Position numbers and translations under genes: made by a program
Shown here: piece by piece, positions 1-12,162 of the stretch
How the letters are laid out: the number at the start of each line of letters is the position of its first letter
Position numbering within the stretch: the stretch's first letter is position 1
NCBI GenBank assembly: GCA_015179025.1
Contig: WHUX01000296.1
Span: forward strand, 1 to 53,597
Length of the DNA stretch: 53,597 nt
DNA from: Terfezia claveryi
Lineage: Eukaryota; Ascomycota; Pezizomycetes; Pezizales; Pezizaceae
Direction: 5' to 3'
Notes under the pieces: model-generated
Seen by the model: only the letters and a program-made list of their open reading frames with translations
Told to the model about the DNA's origin: nothing
Databases searched by the model: none

Positions 1-2130
1 TGCAGTTAGGCCTAAGTTATATGATTTTGCCTTTACTTTGCTAATAACCTTCTAAATACCTGTATTCTGACAACATTATTTTTATCACCCAGCTTACTCC
101 TAATAGTAGTATACCTTAAAATTAGCAAATAGAGTAAAGGCTATAAATAAGTTAGCTTAATAAGTCAAAACTAGTTAAAGAAAAGTTTAAAAAAACCTCT
201 ACTAGCTATAATAAACTCTTAAGAACTCTTAAATAGAACTAAAAAATATCAAGAAAGTATTTTAGGAAACTTAGGAAATTAGAGAAAAAGAAAGTTACTT
301 AAACTGGTAACTCTAAGATTTAGAGACTACTTTAGAAGTCTAATAAGGGTAAAGACTATAAAAACTAGTTCCATCAATATCCAAACTCTAGAAAGTATCC
401 TAGCACTACTCATAACCCATCTGAAAGAAAAACTAGAAATTCTCCCAATAAAAAAAAAAAAGAAATAGTCTATACTTCTTCTTCTAGAAAGAATATAAAT
501 ACCTAGCAAACTAGCCTTTATATTTTTACTTAACCTTCTTTCTAGTAGAAGCAGAAAACCCTACTTCTAGATCAATTTTATCAATAAAAGTAACTCTTTT
601 CCTCTTCAAAATCCTCTTACCTTTATCATAATCTACCTTGGTATCAGAAGTAATAGAGATAGGAAGAGACAAAAGAAGTTGATAAGAGGTATATTCTTCC
701 TTATTAGGATCTATTATAATAAAATTAAGAATAGAAGAAACGGAGTCTAAAAAGTCAGTAGTATAGTATTTAATAGATATAGAGACTCCTCAATAGAAAA
801 GGACTAGTATAGTTATGGAAGGAGGTAATAGGCCTAACAAAAGCAGAAAAAAGATATTGATAAGTAAGGAGCTAGAAGTACACAAAGCCAATTTAGTTAA
901 TACTTCTTAAAAGAAAGTTCTAGAAGGAAAAACAATTCTAGAAAAGGATATAGAAACTAGGAAAATAAATCTTAGACTAAATGCAGTAATGTCTGAAGTA
1001 AAAATTATAATACTTCTTGAAACTAAACCTTTTTAGGATAAAAATAAAAGCTTATAGTATTAAAAGTTATTCTAGATATTCATATACCTAATAATAAATA
1101 ATATGCTATTAAGAAAAAAATAGAAATTATTGGCTGAAGCAGCTGAAAAATTTATAATCTTTTAATAAAAGAAGCAATTTAATAAGTCCTATGAATTAGA
1201 TATATAGTTATTAAATACATTAAAATTAATATAGTTTTACTTAACTTATAACCTAGTAAAAGGTATTTTATGGGTAGTACTAAACTAGTCTTTTCAAACA
1301 TAATATATACTTATAGGCAATATATATAATTTATAAATATTAGAAATAGTTTCTTCTCCAACTAAGTCTAAGGAATCTTATAAAAAAATAGAGAAAAAAC
1401 TATTTAAAAGTAAAAAAAAGATAAGGGAAAAGAGATTCAGTTTAAAAAAGAAGAAAAAAGAGATTATGAAATAAAAGTAGAAGAAATATCTGAAAAAGAT
1501 ATGCTACTACTACTTGAGAAAAAGAAAAAGCTAGAATATACTAAAAAGGAAAAAAGTCCTGATAAGAAGTCTGGCAAAATGACTTCTAATAGAGTAGCTA
1601 ATGGTAGAGGTAAAGATCTAAAATCTATATTTAATGGTAACTAGTTAGATAATAGCTTTAATGGAAATAGGAAAAAAAGGTCTATAAGAGAACCTCGCTT
1701 TTACTACAAGGAATAGTCAAAAAAACTAGTTAAACTATTCTTACATAGAATGTCTGTAAGTTCATAATGAGAAAGGCAAAGAAACTCGCAAAAATTCCTA
1801 CTCTAGGTTAAATAGATAGAATATTAGAGAAATTAAGAGATTAAACAATCTTTAATAATTATATTTAATAACTACAAAAATAGGTAGAATATTAAAGATT
1901 ACGTATAGCAAGTTGGGAAAGCTTAAATAAGGTAAGCTTTATATTTGAAAGTAATACTCAAACTTAGTATAATTAATATTATACTGAAAAAGTAAATATT
2001 AAAGACAAGAATTTCTATAAATTTATGTTAAAACTGAAAGGGAAACTTATCTCTACAGTAGTACCTAGAGTCATATAGAAAAAGTATCTAGCATACTATT
2101 AAAAGCTTGAAGTTACTATTATACAGTATG
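1..2130 (+). pseudogene. Element A, left part: decayed gag of an old Ty3/gypsy element
   Basis: This AT-rich stretch has no long open frame. The leader at 281-360 matches the leader after the element D LTR (34430-34500), so A and D are probably one family. Near 1900-2130 a broken frame reads like retrotransposon Gag, and it resumes at 8225 after the C1 insertion. The joined reading is Lys-rich and ends in a degenerate zinc knuckle near 8690. The 5' LTR must lie left of the window. Stops are frequent (TAA/TAG), as expected for an old, C-to-T mutated copy. Assignment to Ty3/gypsy rests mainly on the downstream RT and RNase H parts. Confidence 0.6.
2126..2130. repeat. Target site duplication GTATG, left of C1
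   Basis: GTATG precedes the TG of the left LTR and is repeated exactly at 8225-8229 after the CA of the right LTR, which fixes the ends of element C1. Confidence 0.95.
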
Positions 2131-2649
2131 TGTCACAACCGTCCCTTTGCAGCCTAGCCTGACCTCGTTATTGTTATTGTTATTATTGTTCGTTGTTCTG
2201 TCTGGCATCACCTGCGACGCAGGTAATAGTGTTGTTATCTTAACTCCCAAGATAAGGGGTCTCGGGAACCTTATTCCTTTTGGTGGCCTTAGCTAGGGAG
2301 GAAGCCTGTATATATAGCTTGCTCTCTTCGCCCTCTCGTTGGATCCCCATCCAACGTCTTGTATATCCAATACAGGACCTTGTTTCTCCTAGCGCTAGTG
2401 CACCTCCCTTGTGTATATCCTTGTCTCATACAAACAACTCTGCAGCACAGCTGTCTCCCTTGACATATACGCCAACTGTCTCCGTGTGTCTTGTATCCCT
2501 TGCCCTCTGCCTCTCTTGCCTCTTGCCTTTGCCTCCCGTCTCAGCCTTCCTCTAGTCACACACTTATCATTCCTACATATGTGTTACCCTAGCCTTGCCT
2601 TTGCCCTGGTGTATCCCTTGGTCGCCTTGCCTCCAGAGCTGTCGTTACA
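2131..2649 (+). repeat. C1 5' LTR (519 bp)
   Basis: Starts TGTCACAACC and ends GTTACA; the 3' LTR has the same length. It contains a TATATATA box and ATT-rich microsatellite-like sequence near 2170-2195. Internal sequence starts CTACGTTGGATCTTTCAG, shared with element E; a TGG lies a few bases inside and may mark the primer-binding site. Confidence 0.93.
2309..2316 (+). promoter_or_regulatory. TATA box of the C1 LTR
   Basis: TATATATA in the LTR. The same box occurs at the matching place in the element E LTR (36524-36531), so it is the likely retrotransposon promoter. Confidence 0.6.
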
Positions 2650-2680
2650 CTACGTTGGATCTTTCAGACCAACCAGTATA

Positions 2681-3814
2681 ATGTCTGCGAATATTACACT
2701 ACCTACCAATAGATTCATAGCCTGGAAGGTGACTCCAATCCCATCAAACCTGGCAGAACTATTAATATACTGACGAACTGTGATTGAGATCTTCGCAGAT
2801 ACTTATGCCATTGGCGAACAATAAGGAGCAGGCCTCCAGAAAGCCGAAAGGTGAATCCGAGAAGCCGAAGACGAAATAACCCTCCTCAGAGAAGATGCAG
2901 CAGAGGACAAGATAACTATCCGGAGATTGACTTATGCTTTAGACCTGGCTGATAGTCCAAAGAACCAGAAAACACAAGACCTACTAACCACGCCTAAGTT
3001 TAATAGGGACTGGGGCCAGTTATGAGTATGGAAAAACTCTGTGCAAATAAAACTCTCTGGGGACTCGGCAAAGTTTCCCACGGTTCACCACCAGCTCTCA
3101 TACGTCTATGGCCTACTGGAGGGTAAAGCTATGGACCAGGTACAGACCTTAGTCAAGGCAACGAGAATTGATCTGGTAGATATCCCGGCACTAAGGGTAA
3201 TCCTGGAGCGAGCCTTCGGGGACCCTGACCCTAAAGGAACCGCCAGCAGGGCCCTGCGAGACCTCAAGCAAAAACATAATGAACTGTCAGCCTATGTCGG
3301 TAAGTTCTCCAGGCTAGCAGCAGAGCTCAATTGGAATGACGAAGCCAAGCTCGATCAGTTCAAAGACAGGCTTACCTTCGAGCTGAAAAAGGCTATGGTT
3401 TATTGCCCACCAAGCAAGACCCTAGAGGAACTTATTGTACAAGCTAGCTGGATGGAACAGCAGACAGCAGCACTCAGAGCCCTCCAAAAGACACTCCCTA
3501 CCTCGACTCCCTGTACCCCATTCCCGACAGCACGTACCCAACAACAACAACCCACACCAGTCAACAAGCCTGCGCACCCCTCCTTGGTAGCGGATGGGGC
3601 TGCCCCCATAGACCTGTCAGCAGGTAGGCCATGGTTAACCTAGGAGGAGAGAGATTGCCGTTGAATGAATGGGCTGTGCATAGCATGTGAAAAAGGGGAC
3701 TATTTTATCGCGGCATGTCCCCTCCACAAAAACCGCTTGATGGCCACACATGCCATCTCCATATCCAGGATGGAGGAGGTTGATGAGTCGGGAAAAGCCC
3801 TGTCCCTTGCCTAG
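2681..3814 (+). pseudogene. C1 gag
   Basis: Gag starts at an ATG (MSANITLPTNRFIAW...) that is conserved in element E. It carries a Retrotrans_gag-type core (LSGDSAKFPTVHHQLSYVYG near 3055-3115) and a CCHC zinc knuckle near 3674-3715, where the His is changed to Tyr (GDYFIAAC versus GDHFIAAC in E). Stops near 2772, 2821, 2851, 3025 and 3640 correspond to Arg, Gln or Trp codons in E. The frame closes with TAG at 3812, and pol follows in another frame, as in E. Confidence 0.85.
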
Positions 3815-3849
3815 TTACTGATACTAGTAAGGGACCTGCACCAGGCCAT

Positions 3850-6800
3850 TTGTCTTTGTCTGCATTTTCTGTTTCTTCTACTGTTGATGAATCTCGCTTG
3901 TTCAGCGAGCATTTTGTTGTATCTATCTCCCTCAGAATCAATGATAGAACAATCAATACGTCGGCACTTATAGATTGCGGAGCTTCAGGAATTGCCTTCA
4001 TTGACCAAGCCTTTGTCCGTAAATTCTATATACCTACGTCCAAACTTAAAACCCCCCGTGTTCTGGATGTCATTGATAGTCGACCCATCTCCTCCAGAGA
4101 TATCACCGATATTGCGTGCTTGCCTGCCCGAGTGGGGGATCACTCCAAGGCCAATCTCCCTATGTTCGTCACTAAGCTAAAATACCCAATTGTCCTTAGA
4201 ATCCCCTGGCTCAGAATGTACGATGTATCGGTCAGCTTTAGCTCATACACCCTGCAGTTCAATAGCCAGTATTGCCAAAAATACTGCGGAAATCCAAAGG
4301 CCACCATTACTGGGCTGTGTACCTTGCCACCCCCGATAACCCACCCGACCCAGGTAGTATATCAGCATGCACACATTGGTGCCAATCCCCCTGTTTCCTC
4401 TGCTTCCACCTCTGTGCCTACTGTTCCCCCAATTCCCCCTGTTGTACCCCTCCAAAACCTCTGAATGTTAGCTTTATCAGAGCAGGGCTTTCGCTTACCT
4501 CACCAGAAGGCACAAGCTAAAGGCTCATGCCCTATCTATACATGAGGTGAACCTAAAGATTAACAAGACGAGGTCTAAGGAGGAGTGGAAGTCCATGGTC
4601 CCAGATGAATACCACGAATTCATCGACCTGTTCTCAGAGATGGCTGCAGAAAAGCTCACACCCCACAGGCCATATGATCACACTATTCCGCTGATAGAAG
4701 GTAAGAACCCCCACTATGGGCCCCTCTACAGAATGTCCTGGTTAGAGCTGAAAGCTTTGAAGAAGTACTTAGAAGAAAACCTCCACAAGAGCTTCATCCA
4801 CTACAGCTCCTCCCAGCGGGTACCCCAGTGATATTCGTGAAGAAGTTGGATGGCTTCCTTCGATTGTGTGTTGATTATCATGGCCTGAACGAAATAAATG
4901 TCAAAAACAGATACCCCTACCTCTGATCCAGGAGACATTAGCTAGGCTTTCCAAGGCGAAATGGTTTACCAAATTGGACTTGCGAGGGGCATCCAACCTG
5001 GTATGGATTGCCGAAGGGGAGGAGTGGAAAACGGCCTTCCGGACACGTTACGGCCACTTCGAGTACAACGTCATACCCTTTGGCCTAACCAACACCCCTG
5101 CCTCCTTCCAGCACTTCATCAATGACACCTTACGGGACATTCTGGATGTGTTCTATACAGCTTACCTTGATAATATCTTGATTTATTTAGATACCCTAGC
5201 AGAGCACAAGATTCATGTCCGGCAGGTATTGGAGAAGCTGGAGCAAGCTGGGTTGTACCTCAAGCCTGAGAAATGTGAGTTCCATATGCCAGAGGTTAAG
5301 TATCTAGGATTGATCATCACCACAGAGGGTATTAGAATAGACCTTGTAAAGGTCGCTGCGATCGAGGAGTGGGAAACTCCAGCCAACCTCAAGGATGTAC
5401 AGGCCTTCCTGGAATTCGCCAACTTCTATCGCCGGTTCATTCTGGGACATTCGAAGATCGTGGCACCACTGACAGCATTAACCCAGACCAAGGGCATGGA
5501 AAGAGTCCAGTGCTTCCAGTAGAATCCAGAATCCCAGTCAGCCTTTGAGAAGCTTAAGGAAGCCTTCTGCTCAGCCCTGATCCTAGTCCACTTTGATCCT
5601 AATAGCAAGTGTATCATGGAAACAGATGCCTACGACTATATCTCTGCCGGAATCCTGTCCCAGTATGTCAATGGAGCCCTCCACCCAGTGGCCTATTTCT
5701 CCAAAAAACACTTCCCGGCGGAGTGTAATTATGAGATCTATGATAAGGAATTAAGGGCCATTGTCCGAGCTTTTGAGGAATAGAGGCCTCATCTGGAATC
5801 AGCTAAGGGGATCATCAAGATGCTATCCGATCATAAGAATCTTGAGTACTTCACCACCACTAAGCTGCTGAACTGATGGCAGGCTAGGTGGTTAGAGTTC
5901 TTATCTCGATTCAACTTCAAGATCAAGTATCGGCCTGGAAAGGCGGGCAGTAAACCAGATGCACTGACCAGGAGATCAGGAGATCTCCCTAAAGGGGGCG
6001 ATGAAAGGCTAAAATACCAAAATCAGGTGGTATTGAAGCCCGAAAACCTTGACCTGGTAGCCAATGTCCTTGCTGATGTGGAAGCTGAGGCTGACCTCCA
6101 ACAACTGTTGAGACAGGCATATAAGGACAACCCCCTGGCCAAGGAAATTATCACCGCAGTGGGTTCTGGCTAGCGCCGCCACCCCAAGATCTCCCTAGCC
6201 AAGTGTACAGTCCAGGAAGGCCTCCTCTACCACCTTGAACGGCTGCATATGCCGAAAGGAGAGCTGTGCCTTCGATTGATCAAGGAACACTATAACAGCC
6301 TGGTTGCGGGTCACCCTGGAGTGGCTAAAAGGTTAGAGCTTCTGGCCAGGGAGTACACATGGATTGACCAACGGAAGGACATGGAGCAGTACGTATGGAA
6401 CTGCCACATTTGCAAGTGTGCTAAGCCTATCTGCCATGCCCCATATTGGACCCTGAAACCTCTAGATATCCCTGATTGGCCGTGGCTACACCTGACTATG
6501 GACTTCGTGACAGGGTTGCCAGAAGATTTGGGGTTCAATACCATCTTGATGGTAGTAGATCGGTTGACGAAAATAAGGCATGTTATACTTTGCCGGGATA
6601 CCTGCTCTGCCTTAGAGTTAGCCAACCTCTACCTCAATAATGTATTCTGATATCACGGCCTCCCTGAATCCATTGTATCTGACCGTGGCCCTCAGTTCAC
6701 CACAGAATTCTGGCAAGCCTTCTGCGAGCTTTTGGGGATCAAAGTGCATTTGTCAATCGTATACCACCCCCAGACAGATGGCCAATCGGAGAGGATGAAT

Positions 6801-7556
6801 GCCATTATGGAGCAATATCTGTAGGCCTTTGTTGACTACCAGTAGGATAACTGGGTTTCATTGCTGGCCACTTGCGAATTCACCTCGAACAACTAGTTCT
6901 CGGAATCCTCTAAACCCTTGCCTTTCCTAGCTAACTACAGTTGGCACCCCCAGTTCGTGGATGCCCTGGTGCCCCTGCAAAAAGCAAAAAAAGATGCCCC
7001 AGCCAAGGAGTTCGCAGCTGGGATTGCTAAGCTCCATTCTACCCTGAAAGCTAAACTGGGATATGCACAAGCCAGGCAAGCCGAGTATGCTAATGGATCA
7101 CATTTGCCAGCCCCCAGATATCAACCAGGGGACAAGGTGTAGCTCTCCAGCCAGCACTTCCGGACAGAACGGCCATCTCGCAAGCTCGACCACAAGTTCC
7201 TAGGTCCATTTGAGGTGTTGGCTGCTGTGAGCACTCACGCCTATGGATTGAGGTTCCTTAAGGACATTAAATGACACTCAGTTATCCATGTCTCCGAGAT
7301 CAAGCCTGCCACTAGCGACCCTCTGCCAGGTCAGGAACACCCCCCACCTCCTCCTGTAGTTATTGAAGGTGAGGAGGAATGGGAGATGGAGGAAGTGCTA
7401 GACTCCCGAAGAAGATATGGGCGCCTACAATATAAGGTCAAATGGCTGGGGGACGAGGAGACGACCTGGCAACCAGCAGAAGATCTAGAAAACGCACAGG
7501 ACTTGGTCACCCTGTTCCACCAGCGTTACTCCTGGAAGCCCCGCCCTGCCCTATGA
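3850..7556 (+). pseudogene. C1 pol: protease, RT, RNase H, integrase, chromodomain
   Basis: Domains in order: retropepsin (LIDCGASG near 3980), reverse transcriptase (about 4550-5500), RNase H (ETDAYDY near 5620), HHCC and DDE integrase (GHPGVAKRLELLAREYTW near 6310, [11 protein letters not shown] near 6760), and an uninterrupted chromodomain (EEWEMEEVLDSRRRYG to WQPAEDLENA, about 7375-7510). The RT box reads YLDN instead of YLDD, so it is catalytically dead. More than ten in-frame stops or shifts occur, for example TAG at 5521, TGA near 6649 and TAG at 7141, mostly where E or the consensus has Trp, Gln or Arg. The pol terminator is TGA at 7554. Confidence 0.92.
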
Positions 7557-7692
7557 TATTCTTGTCGTCCTGGAATTGGCTATTGTTGGTATGTACTTCT
7601 TGCGTTGGGGTTGTGTTATGGGTTATTAGTTATTCGCCTGTCTTGTTTGTTTGTTTTTTTGCCTTGCCTTTCGTCGCTGGGGCTCCGAGTCT

Positions 7693-7705
7693 AAAAGGGG
7701 GATAG
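7693..7705 (+). other. C1 polypurine tract
   Basis: AAAAGGGGGATAG lies directly before the 3' LTR, where plus-strand DNA synthesis is primed in LTR elements. The identical sequence precedes the element E 3' LTR. Confidence 0.85.
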
Positions 7706-8224
7706 TGTCACAACTGTCCCTTCGCAGCCTAGCCTGACCTCGTTATCATTATTATTATTGTTATTCGTTGTTCCGTCTAGCATCACCTGCGATGCAGGTG
7801 ATAGTGTTGTTATCTTGGCTCTTGAGATAATGGGTCTCGGGAACCTTATTCCTTCCGGTGGCCTTGGCCAGGGAAGAAGCTTATATATATAGCTTGCTCT
7901 CTCCACCATCTCATTAGATCCCCATCCAATGTCTTGTATACCCAATACAGTACTTTGCTTCTCCCAGTGCTTATGCACTTACCTTGTGCACATCCTTGTC
8001 TTGTACAAACAACTCTGCAGCACAGCTGCCTCTCTTGACAAACGCGACAACTGCCTCCATATGTCTTTTGTCCCTTGCCCTCTGCCTCTCTTGCCTCTTG
8101 CCCTTGCCTCCCGTCTCAGCCTTCCCCTGGTCACACACGTAGCGTTCCTATATGTGTGTTACCCTAACCTTGCCCTTACTCCGGCATACCCCTTGATCGC
8201 CTTGCCTCCAGAGCCGTCATTACA
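7706..8224 (+). repeat. C1 3' LTR (519 bp)
   Basis: Same length as the 5' LTR, starting TGTCACAACTG and ending ATTACA, followed by the TSD. Differences from the 5' LTR are mostly C/T and G/A. Confidence 0.93.
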
Positions 8225-8229
8225 GTATG
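8225..8229. repeat. Target site duplication GTATG, right of C1
   Basis: Exact copy of 2126-2130. Confidence 0.95.
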
Positions 8230-9418
8230 CATAGAACTTATAGGAATTTAAAATTAAATACAAAGATCTAAATGGGCAAGACATAATAAATGATTATGTA
8301 CTTAAAATGAAACTAGTAGATAGACTAGTACCTTTACTTAGAGCTAGGGTTAAAAGACTAATTTTATATGAGTTAATCTTTGAGAAAATATTAACTAAGA
8401 TTGCTGTCCAAGAAGATATTCTTAAATAAAAGACTAAATCCTTACCATAGCATCATAAAAAGGCTAATAAACAATAGGGACCTGGCAAAGCTATTAAATA
8501 GATTAAGTCTAAATTCAAATTACTGGAAAAGATAATTAAGAATGCAGCTAAAGTTGTAGAGAAAAGAGAAGGTCCAAAAGAACTCTTTAGTAACTTCCCT
8601 ACTGCTAGAAAAGATAAAACCAAATATACATTTTATAGTGACCAATTAAAGAGGAGAAAGTAAGTTATAAAAACAAAGTTTTATTACCATTGTAACTAAC
8701 TAAGCTATATAGCTAAAGATAGCCAAATAAAGAAAGTGTTATTAGCTTATCAGTATATAGAACCTAAACTAGGATTCAAAATATTCCCTACTTAATAACA
8801 CTATAGGTTTAGACTATTATTTAAAGTAAAAACAGCTTTCTAAAAGATTAATATTGGTTAGTAAGAGTCAGCTATAATATAAGTTATAAGAAACCATAAT
8901 GACATAAGGAAGTTTTTAGTATCAAAAAGTCATAGAACTTATAATATAGCTGAAATTAAAATTAATAGATATATTACTTATATACTATTTAATCTATATA
9001 TATTAGGTAGAGATATAATATTAGTAAATTGTTGTCAGGTATATAATATACTCTTAAAAGAGATTAGCCTAAAACCTCTAGAAATTATAATTAAGATAGT
9101 AGATCTTAAATAATAAATACAATAATAGTCATAGTAAATCTATAATGATACCAAGAAATTAGGATATTCTATATAGCCAATTTAAAGGACTGGATTATTA
9201 TATTTAGAAAATCTATATTAAGGGATTATAAAGTATTTATAAATATTAAAGATAATGTAATCACTATATAACCTGCAAGTAGGACCAGGATTGATATTAA
9301 AATACTCTAGACTAAGGATACACCAAAAAGTATTCACACTACAGCTATGAATATAGGCAAGACAGATTAGAATTGGTTTAAGATAGCTGACCTATAAGCT
9401 ATTATGATAAGGGTTAGG

Positions 9419-9666
9419 CATCAGGAAAGAAAATAGTTTGTCTCTAGTGTCTCTAGAGACAGTATTGCCACTGGAGATAAGGTGTGTCTCCACGATTGGC
9501 AGAATGTCTCTCAGTGTCTCCTGGAGACACTGGGAGACACTGGGAGACTCACGGGAGATACTTAGGAGACACCTAGAAGACATAAAAGACTCAAAAGACA
9601 CCAGAGACAACCCTGTCTCCTGGAGACACCACCTGGCGTCCCGATGCCACTTTTTTCTTGCTGATG
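9419..9666 (+). mobile_element. MITE-1 copy 1 (248 bp, GAGAC/GTCTC-rich)
   Basis: The ends are CATCAGGAAAGAAAA and, inverted, CATCAGCAAGAAAAAA, so it has short imperfect terminal inverted repeats. Flanking dinucleotides are GG on both sides. The body is packed with GTCTC in the left half and GAGAC in the right half, with a central palindrome around 9510-9543. Two other copies (11915-12162 inverted, 22581-22828) have exactly the same length. It has no coding capacity. The superfamily is unknown; a 2-bp TSD would fit Tc1/mariner-like elements, but the dinucleotide is TA in only one copy. Confidence 0.85.
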
Positions 9667-10581
9667 GGGATAAATTACTATATTACTCAAACCTAATTCT
9701 AGTAGTACTTTGGATCTAGCCAGAACTGTTAGTAGATCTGAAAGAGGAACAAGAGTGATTCCAATAGTAGTTTGATTCATCTAACTAGTCAGAACTAGAA
9801 TATGATAGAAGCTCTCTAATCATTACAAATGCAATTAATCTAGAAGATATAAAATTTAATATATTTGATGAATTTTTTAAACTATTTCTAAATAAAAAAC
9901 CTATAGTATTACTATCAATCAGAAAACCTTATGATATCATATAATATAAAATAATAGTTCTTAATAGTATAACTTAGGAACCTGTATAATATATAAATTA
10001 TACTAGATTTCTAGACCAAGTTATAGATAAAATAAGAAATAAATTAGAATTTGGAAGAATAGTTTCATCTAGCTTACTAAATAGTATCTTTATATTTATA
10101 TGGTCTAAAAGAGATTTAAATAAGCATAGTAAAGAATAAGCCGGATTTTTACTATATTATATATACAGAAATGAATTAGTATAAAAGATAAGATACCTAT
10201 GCCTAATATAAAAGCAATATTAGATTGAATAGCTAGCAAGAAATTTATTTCAGTAGCTAATCTAGTAGATAGATATCATAATATTAGACATGTATATAAA
10301 TTAGTAAAATATAGTACCTTTACAAATTACTTAGGAAAATTTGATTCACTAGTTATACAACAAGGTAATTATAATGTACTTGCAACTATAATGAGGGCTA
10401 TAAACTAGTTACTAAGAGATTATTTTGGAAAAATGGTCATAGTTTATTTAGATAATATTCTGATTGGAATAGATATCTTGAAAGAGTATGAGGAAGTATA
10501 AAGATAGATTTGTAAAATATTAGTTAAGAAAAAGATTTTCTTTAATAAAAAGAGGTACTAAATCCTAGCCTTAAAGCTAAA

Positions 10582-11278
10582 TGTAATGAATAGTACTACA
10601 GAGTATTCATGTAATAAATGGTACTAGACAGTATTCATTCGGTACCATTTATACAATCTATATCTATAAGTACAGATGTTTATATATTTCGGTTCTGCTG
10701 AGGTAAGACCTCAGAAAGATAGGGAGATTACTATATGAGACATTCCCGAAGAAAACAGTAATTAACTGGTGTAATCTATTTTATATAATTTATACTATCT
10801 AAGCTATATGATCTTGATCTGATTGGAATATAGGCTTGCTTGCTTGTGTACTTCTTTCTGTACTATTTGGATTCCAGAGGGAATCCAGTGGCCTATTTAT
10901 ACTCCTTTAAGATCTAACAACTAAGAAAATAAATACAATAAAGGGTAGCACACCAGAAGGTAGTACACTATACAAAAGAGGTCATGTGGCCATAGTAATA
11001 AGTTACATGCCCTAACAATGATCATGTGGCTATAGTAATGAGTCACACACCTTAAAACAAAGGTCACACGGCCATAATGAGGGTGTGCTCATATGGCAAG
11101 TTCTAGAGAATTTCCCATAGTAAATTCCATGTGCTATGGACACTTATAAAGCAGTAGGAGGTGGTAAAAGGCTAGTCCTTCAACCGAGAGGCTTAGTAAC
11201 ATAACATAATAGTAATATAGGAAATACAAAAGTATATAATCAATTATATAAGTAATAAAACAATCGTTCTCTATTACA
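10582..11278 (-). repeat. B1 3' LTR (697 bp)
   Basis: It pairs with 20482-21150 but is about 28 bp longer, because its outer end has a partial duplication of TGTAAT...GGTACTA at 10582-10635. Confidence 0.92.
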
Positions 11279-11289
11279 CTTCCCTATAT

Positions 11290-11914
11290 AGAAGGATTTC
11301 CTATCCTTACTTCTTTCGCTCTGCTATATTGGTTTCCATATATCTTAAGATTTGATGCATTATTAATATATTAGCAATAATATGAATATCCTTAGTATTT
11401 TCTTGACTTATGATTCTATCTCATTCTTGTTGGATGAGAGCTTGAGTCTCATCTCTGGTTCATGGTCTTTGTTTATCTTTGCTCCTTCAATATATCTTAA
11501 ATGTATCTTCCATACTTCCAGTCATCTAGAAGTCTTGGAGAATTTCGGTAGTAATATCCTTGGCATTTACCTAGAAATTATGTTTAGAAAAGTATCCTAG
11601 CTATCTGACCTTATATTGTCTTTCTCCAGTTCAAGGAGCTGTTCTGGATTCTAATACCTTTTCAACTTTATAATGATCATCTTTAATTGGTCCCAGCTCC
11701 TGAGATTGTTTATAAGGAAACTAGGTAGAATTGTTTTTATAATAGGGCTTGAGTTTACTGATATAAAAAGTATTATATATGAGGTGAAGGTCAGGTTGAC
11801 TAGATAGGTCTAGGCTATAGTTATTGGGTTTCAGATTACAAGAAATAATAGGAAATGGGCCTAGCAATTTTGGTTTGAGCTTAGGTAAGTCATTCGATAA
11901 GTTGATATTTTCTG
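11290..11914 (-). pseudogene. B1 pol end: integrase GPY/F motif and chromodomain
   Basis: On the minus strand, just inside MITE-1, a frame reads LKPKLLGPFPIISCNLKP and later TFYISKLKPYY, the GPY/F signature of chromoviral integrase C-termini. A chromodomain-like stretch follows (YKVEKVLESR, QYKVR*LGYFSKH, VNAKDITTEIL) near 11550-11680, with TGG>TAG and TGG>TGA stops at aromatic-cage-like positions. The family is therefore chromoviral like C1/E but clearly distinct in sequence. Confidence 0.8.
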
Positions 11915-12162
11915 CATCAGCAAGAAAAAAGTGGCATCGGGACGCCAGGTGGTGTCTCCAGGAGACAGGGTTGTCTCTGGTGTCTTTTGTGTCTTTTATG
12001 TCTCCTTGGTGTCTCCTGAGTGTCTCCTATGTGTCTCCCAGTGTCTCCCAGTGTCTCCTAGAGACACTGGGAGACATTCTGCCAATCGTGGAGACACACC
12101 TTGTCTCCAGTGGCAATACTGTCTCTAGAGACACTGGAGACAAACTATTTTCTTTCCTGATG
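11915..12162 (-). mobile_element. MITE-1 copy 2 (248 bp, inverted)
   Basis: It is inverted relative to copy 1 and nearly identical to it, with the same 248-bp length. It is flanked by TG on both sides (11913-11914 and 12163-12164). By hand count it holds 16 GTCTC/GAGAC pentamers. It sits between the B1 integrase core and the GPY/F and chromodomain part, so it inserted after B1. Confidence 0.88.

Larger units (their letters stand above)
2131..8224 (+). mobile_element. Chromovirus C1 (Ty3/gypsy LTR retrotransposon), full length but inactive
   Basis: The element has two 519-bp LTRs (2131-2649 and 7706-8224) beginning TGTCACAAC and ending TTACA, a perfect 5-bp TSD, a purine tract before the 3' LTR, gag, and a pol in the order protease, RT, RNase H, integrase, chromodomain. 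That order and the terminal chromodomain define a chromovirus. It lies inside the gag of element A. It shares family with element E (36367-42542): internal sequences align throughout. Numerous in-frame stops make it non-autonomous. Confidence 0.95.
8225..10581 (+). pseudogene. Element A, middle part: gag end, protease region, N-terminal RT
   Basis: The Gag frame interrupted at 2130 resumes here (for example a readable stretch at 8280-8420) and ends in a degenerate knuckle (YYHCNQLSYIAKD-like, about 8680-8715). A protease-like stretch follows near 8960-9100. From about 10200 an RT reads through boxes with LVIQQG near 10350 and YLDNILIG near 10445; the catalytic YxDD is mutated to YLDN. The RT is cut at 10581 by element B1 and continues at 21156. 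MITE-1 copy 1 lies inside at 9419-9666. Confidence 0.7.

Noticed and set aside
1..2130. Possible bacterial or mitochondrial insert because of the extreme AT content
   Set aside because: The reading resumes after C1 into Ty3/gypsy protease, RT and RNase H, so it is a mutated retrotransposon.
2280..2773. ORFs in the C1 5' LTR (and equivalents at 7929-8234, 36498-36743, 42143-42555)
   Set aside because: They lie within LTRs, run through LTR boundaries and differ between LTR copies; treated as non-coding regulatory sequence.
9392..9780. ORFs over MITE-1 rich in Ser/Val/Leu on both strands (also 11824-12251)
   Set aside because: They arise from the GTCTC/GAGAC repeats and are not kept in copy 3; no coding sign.
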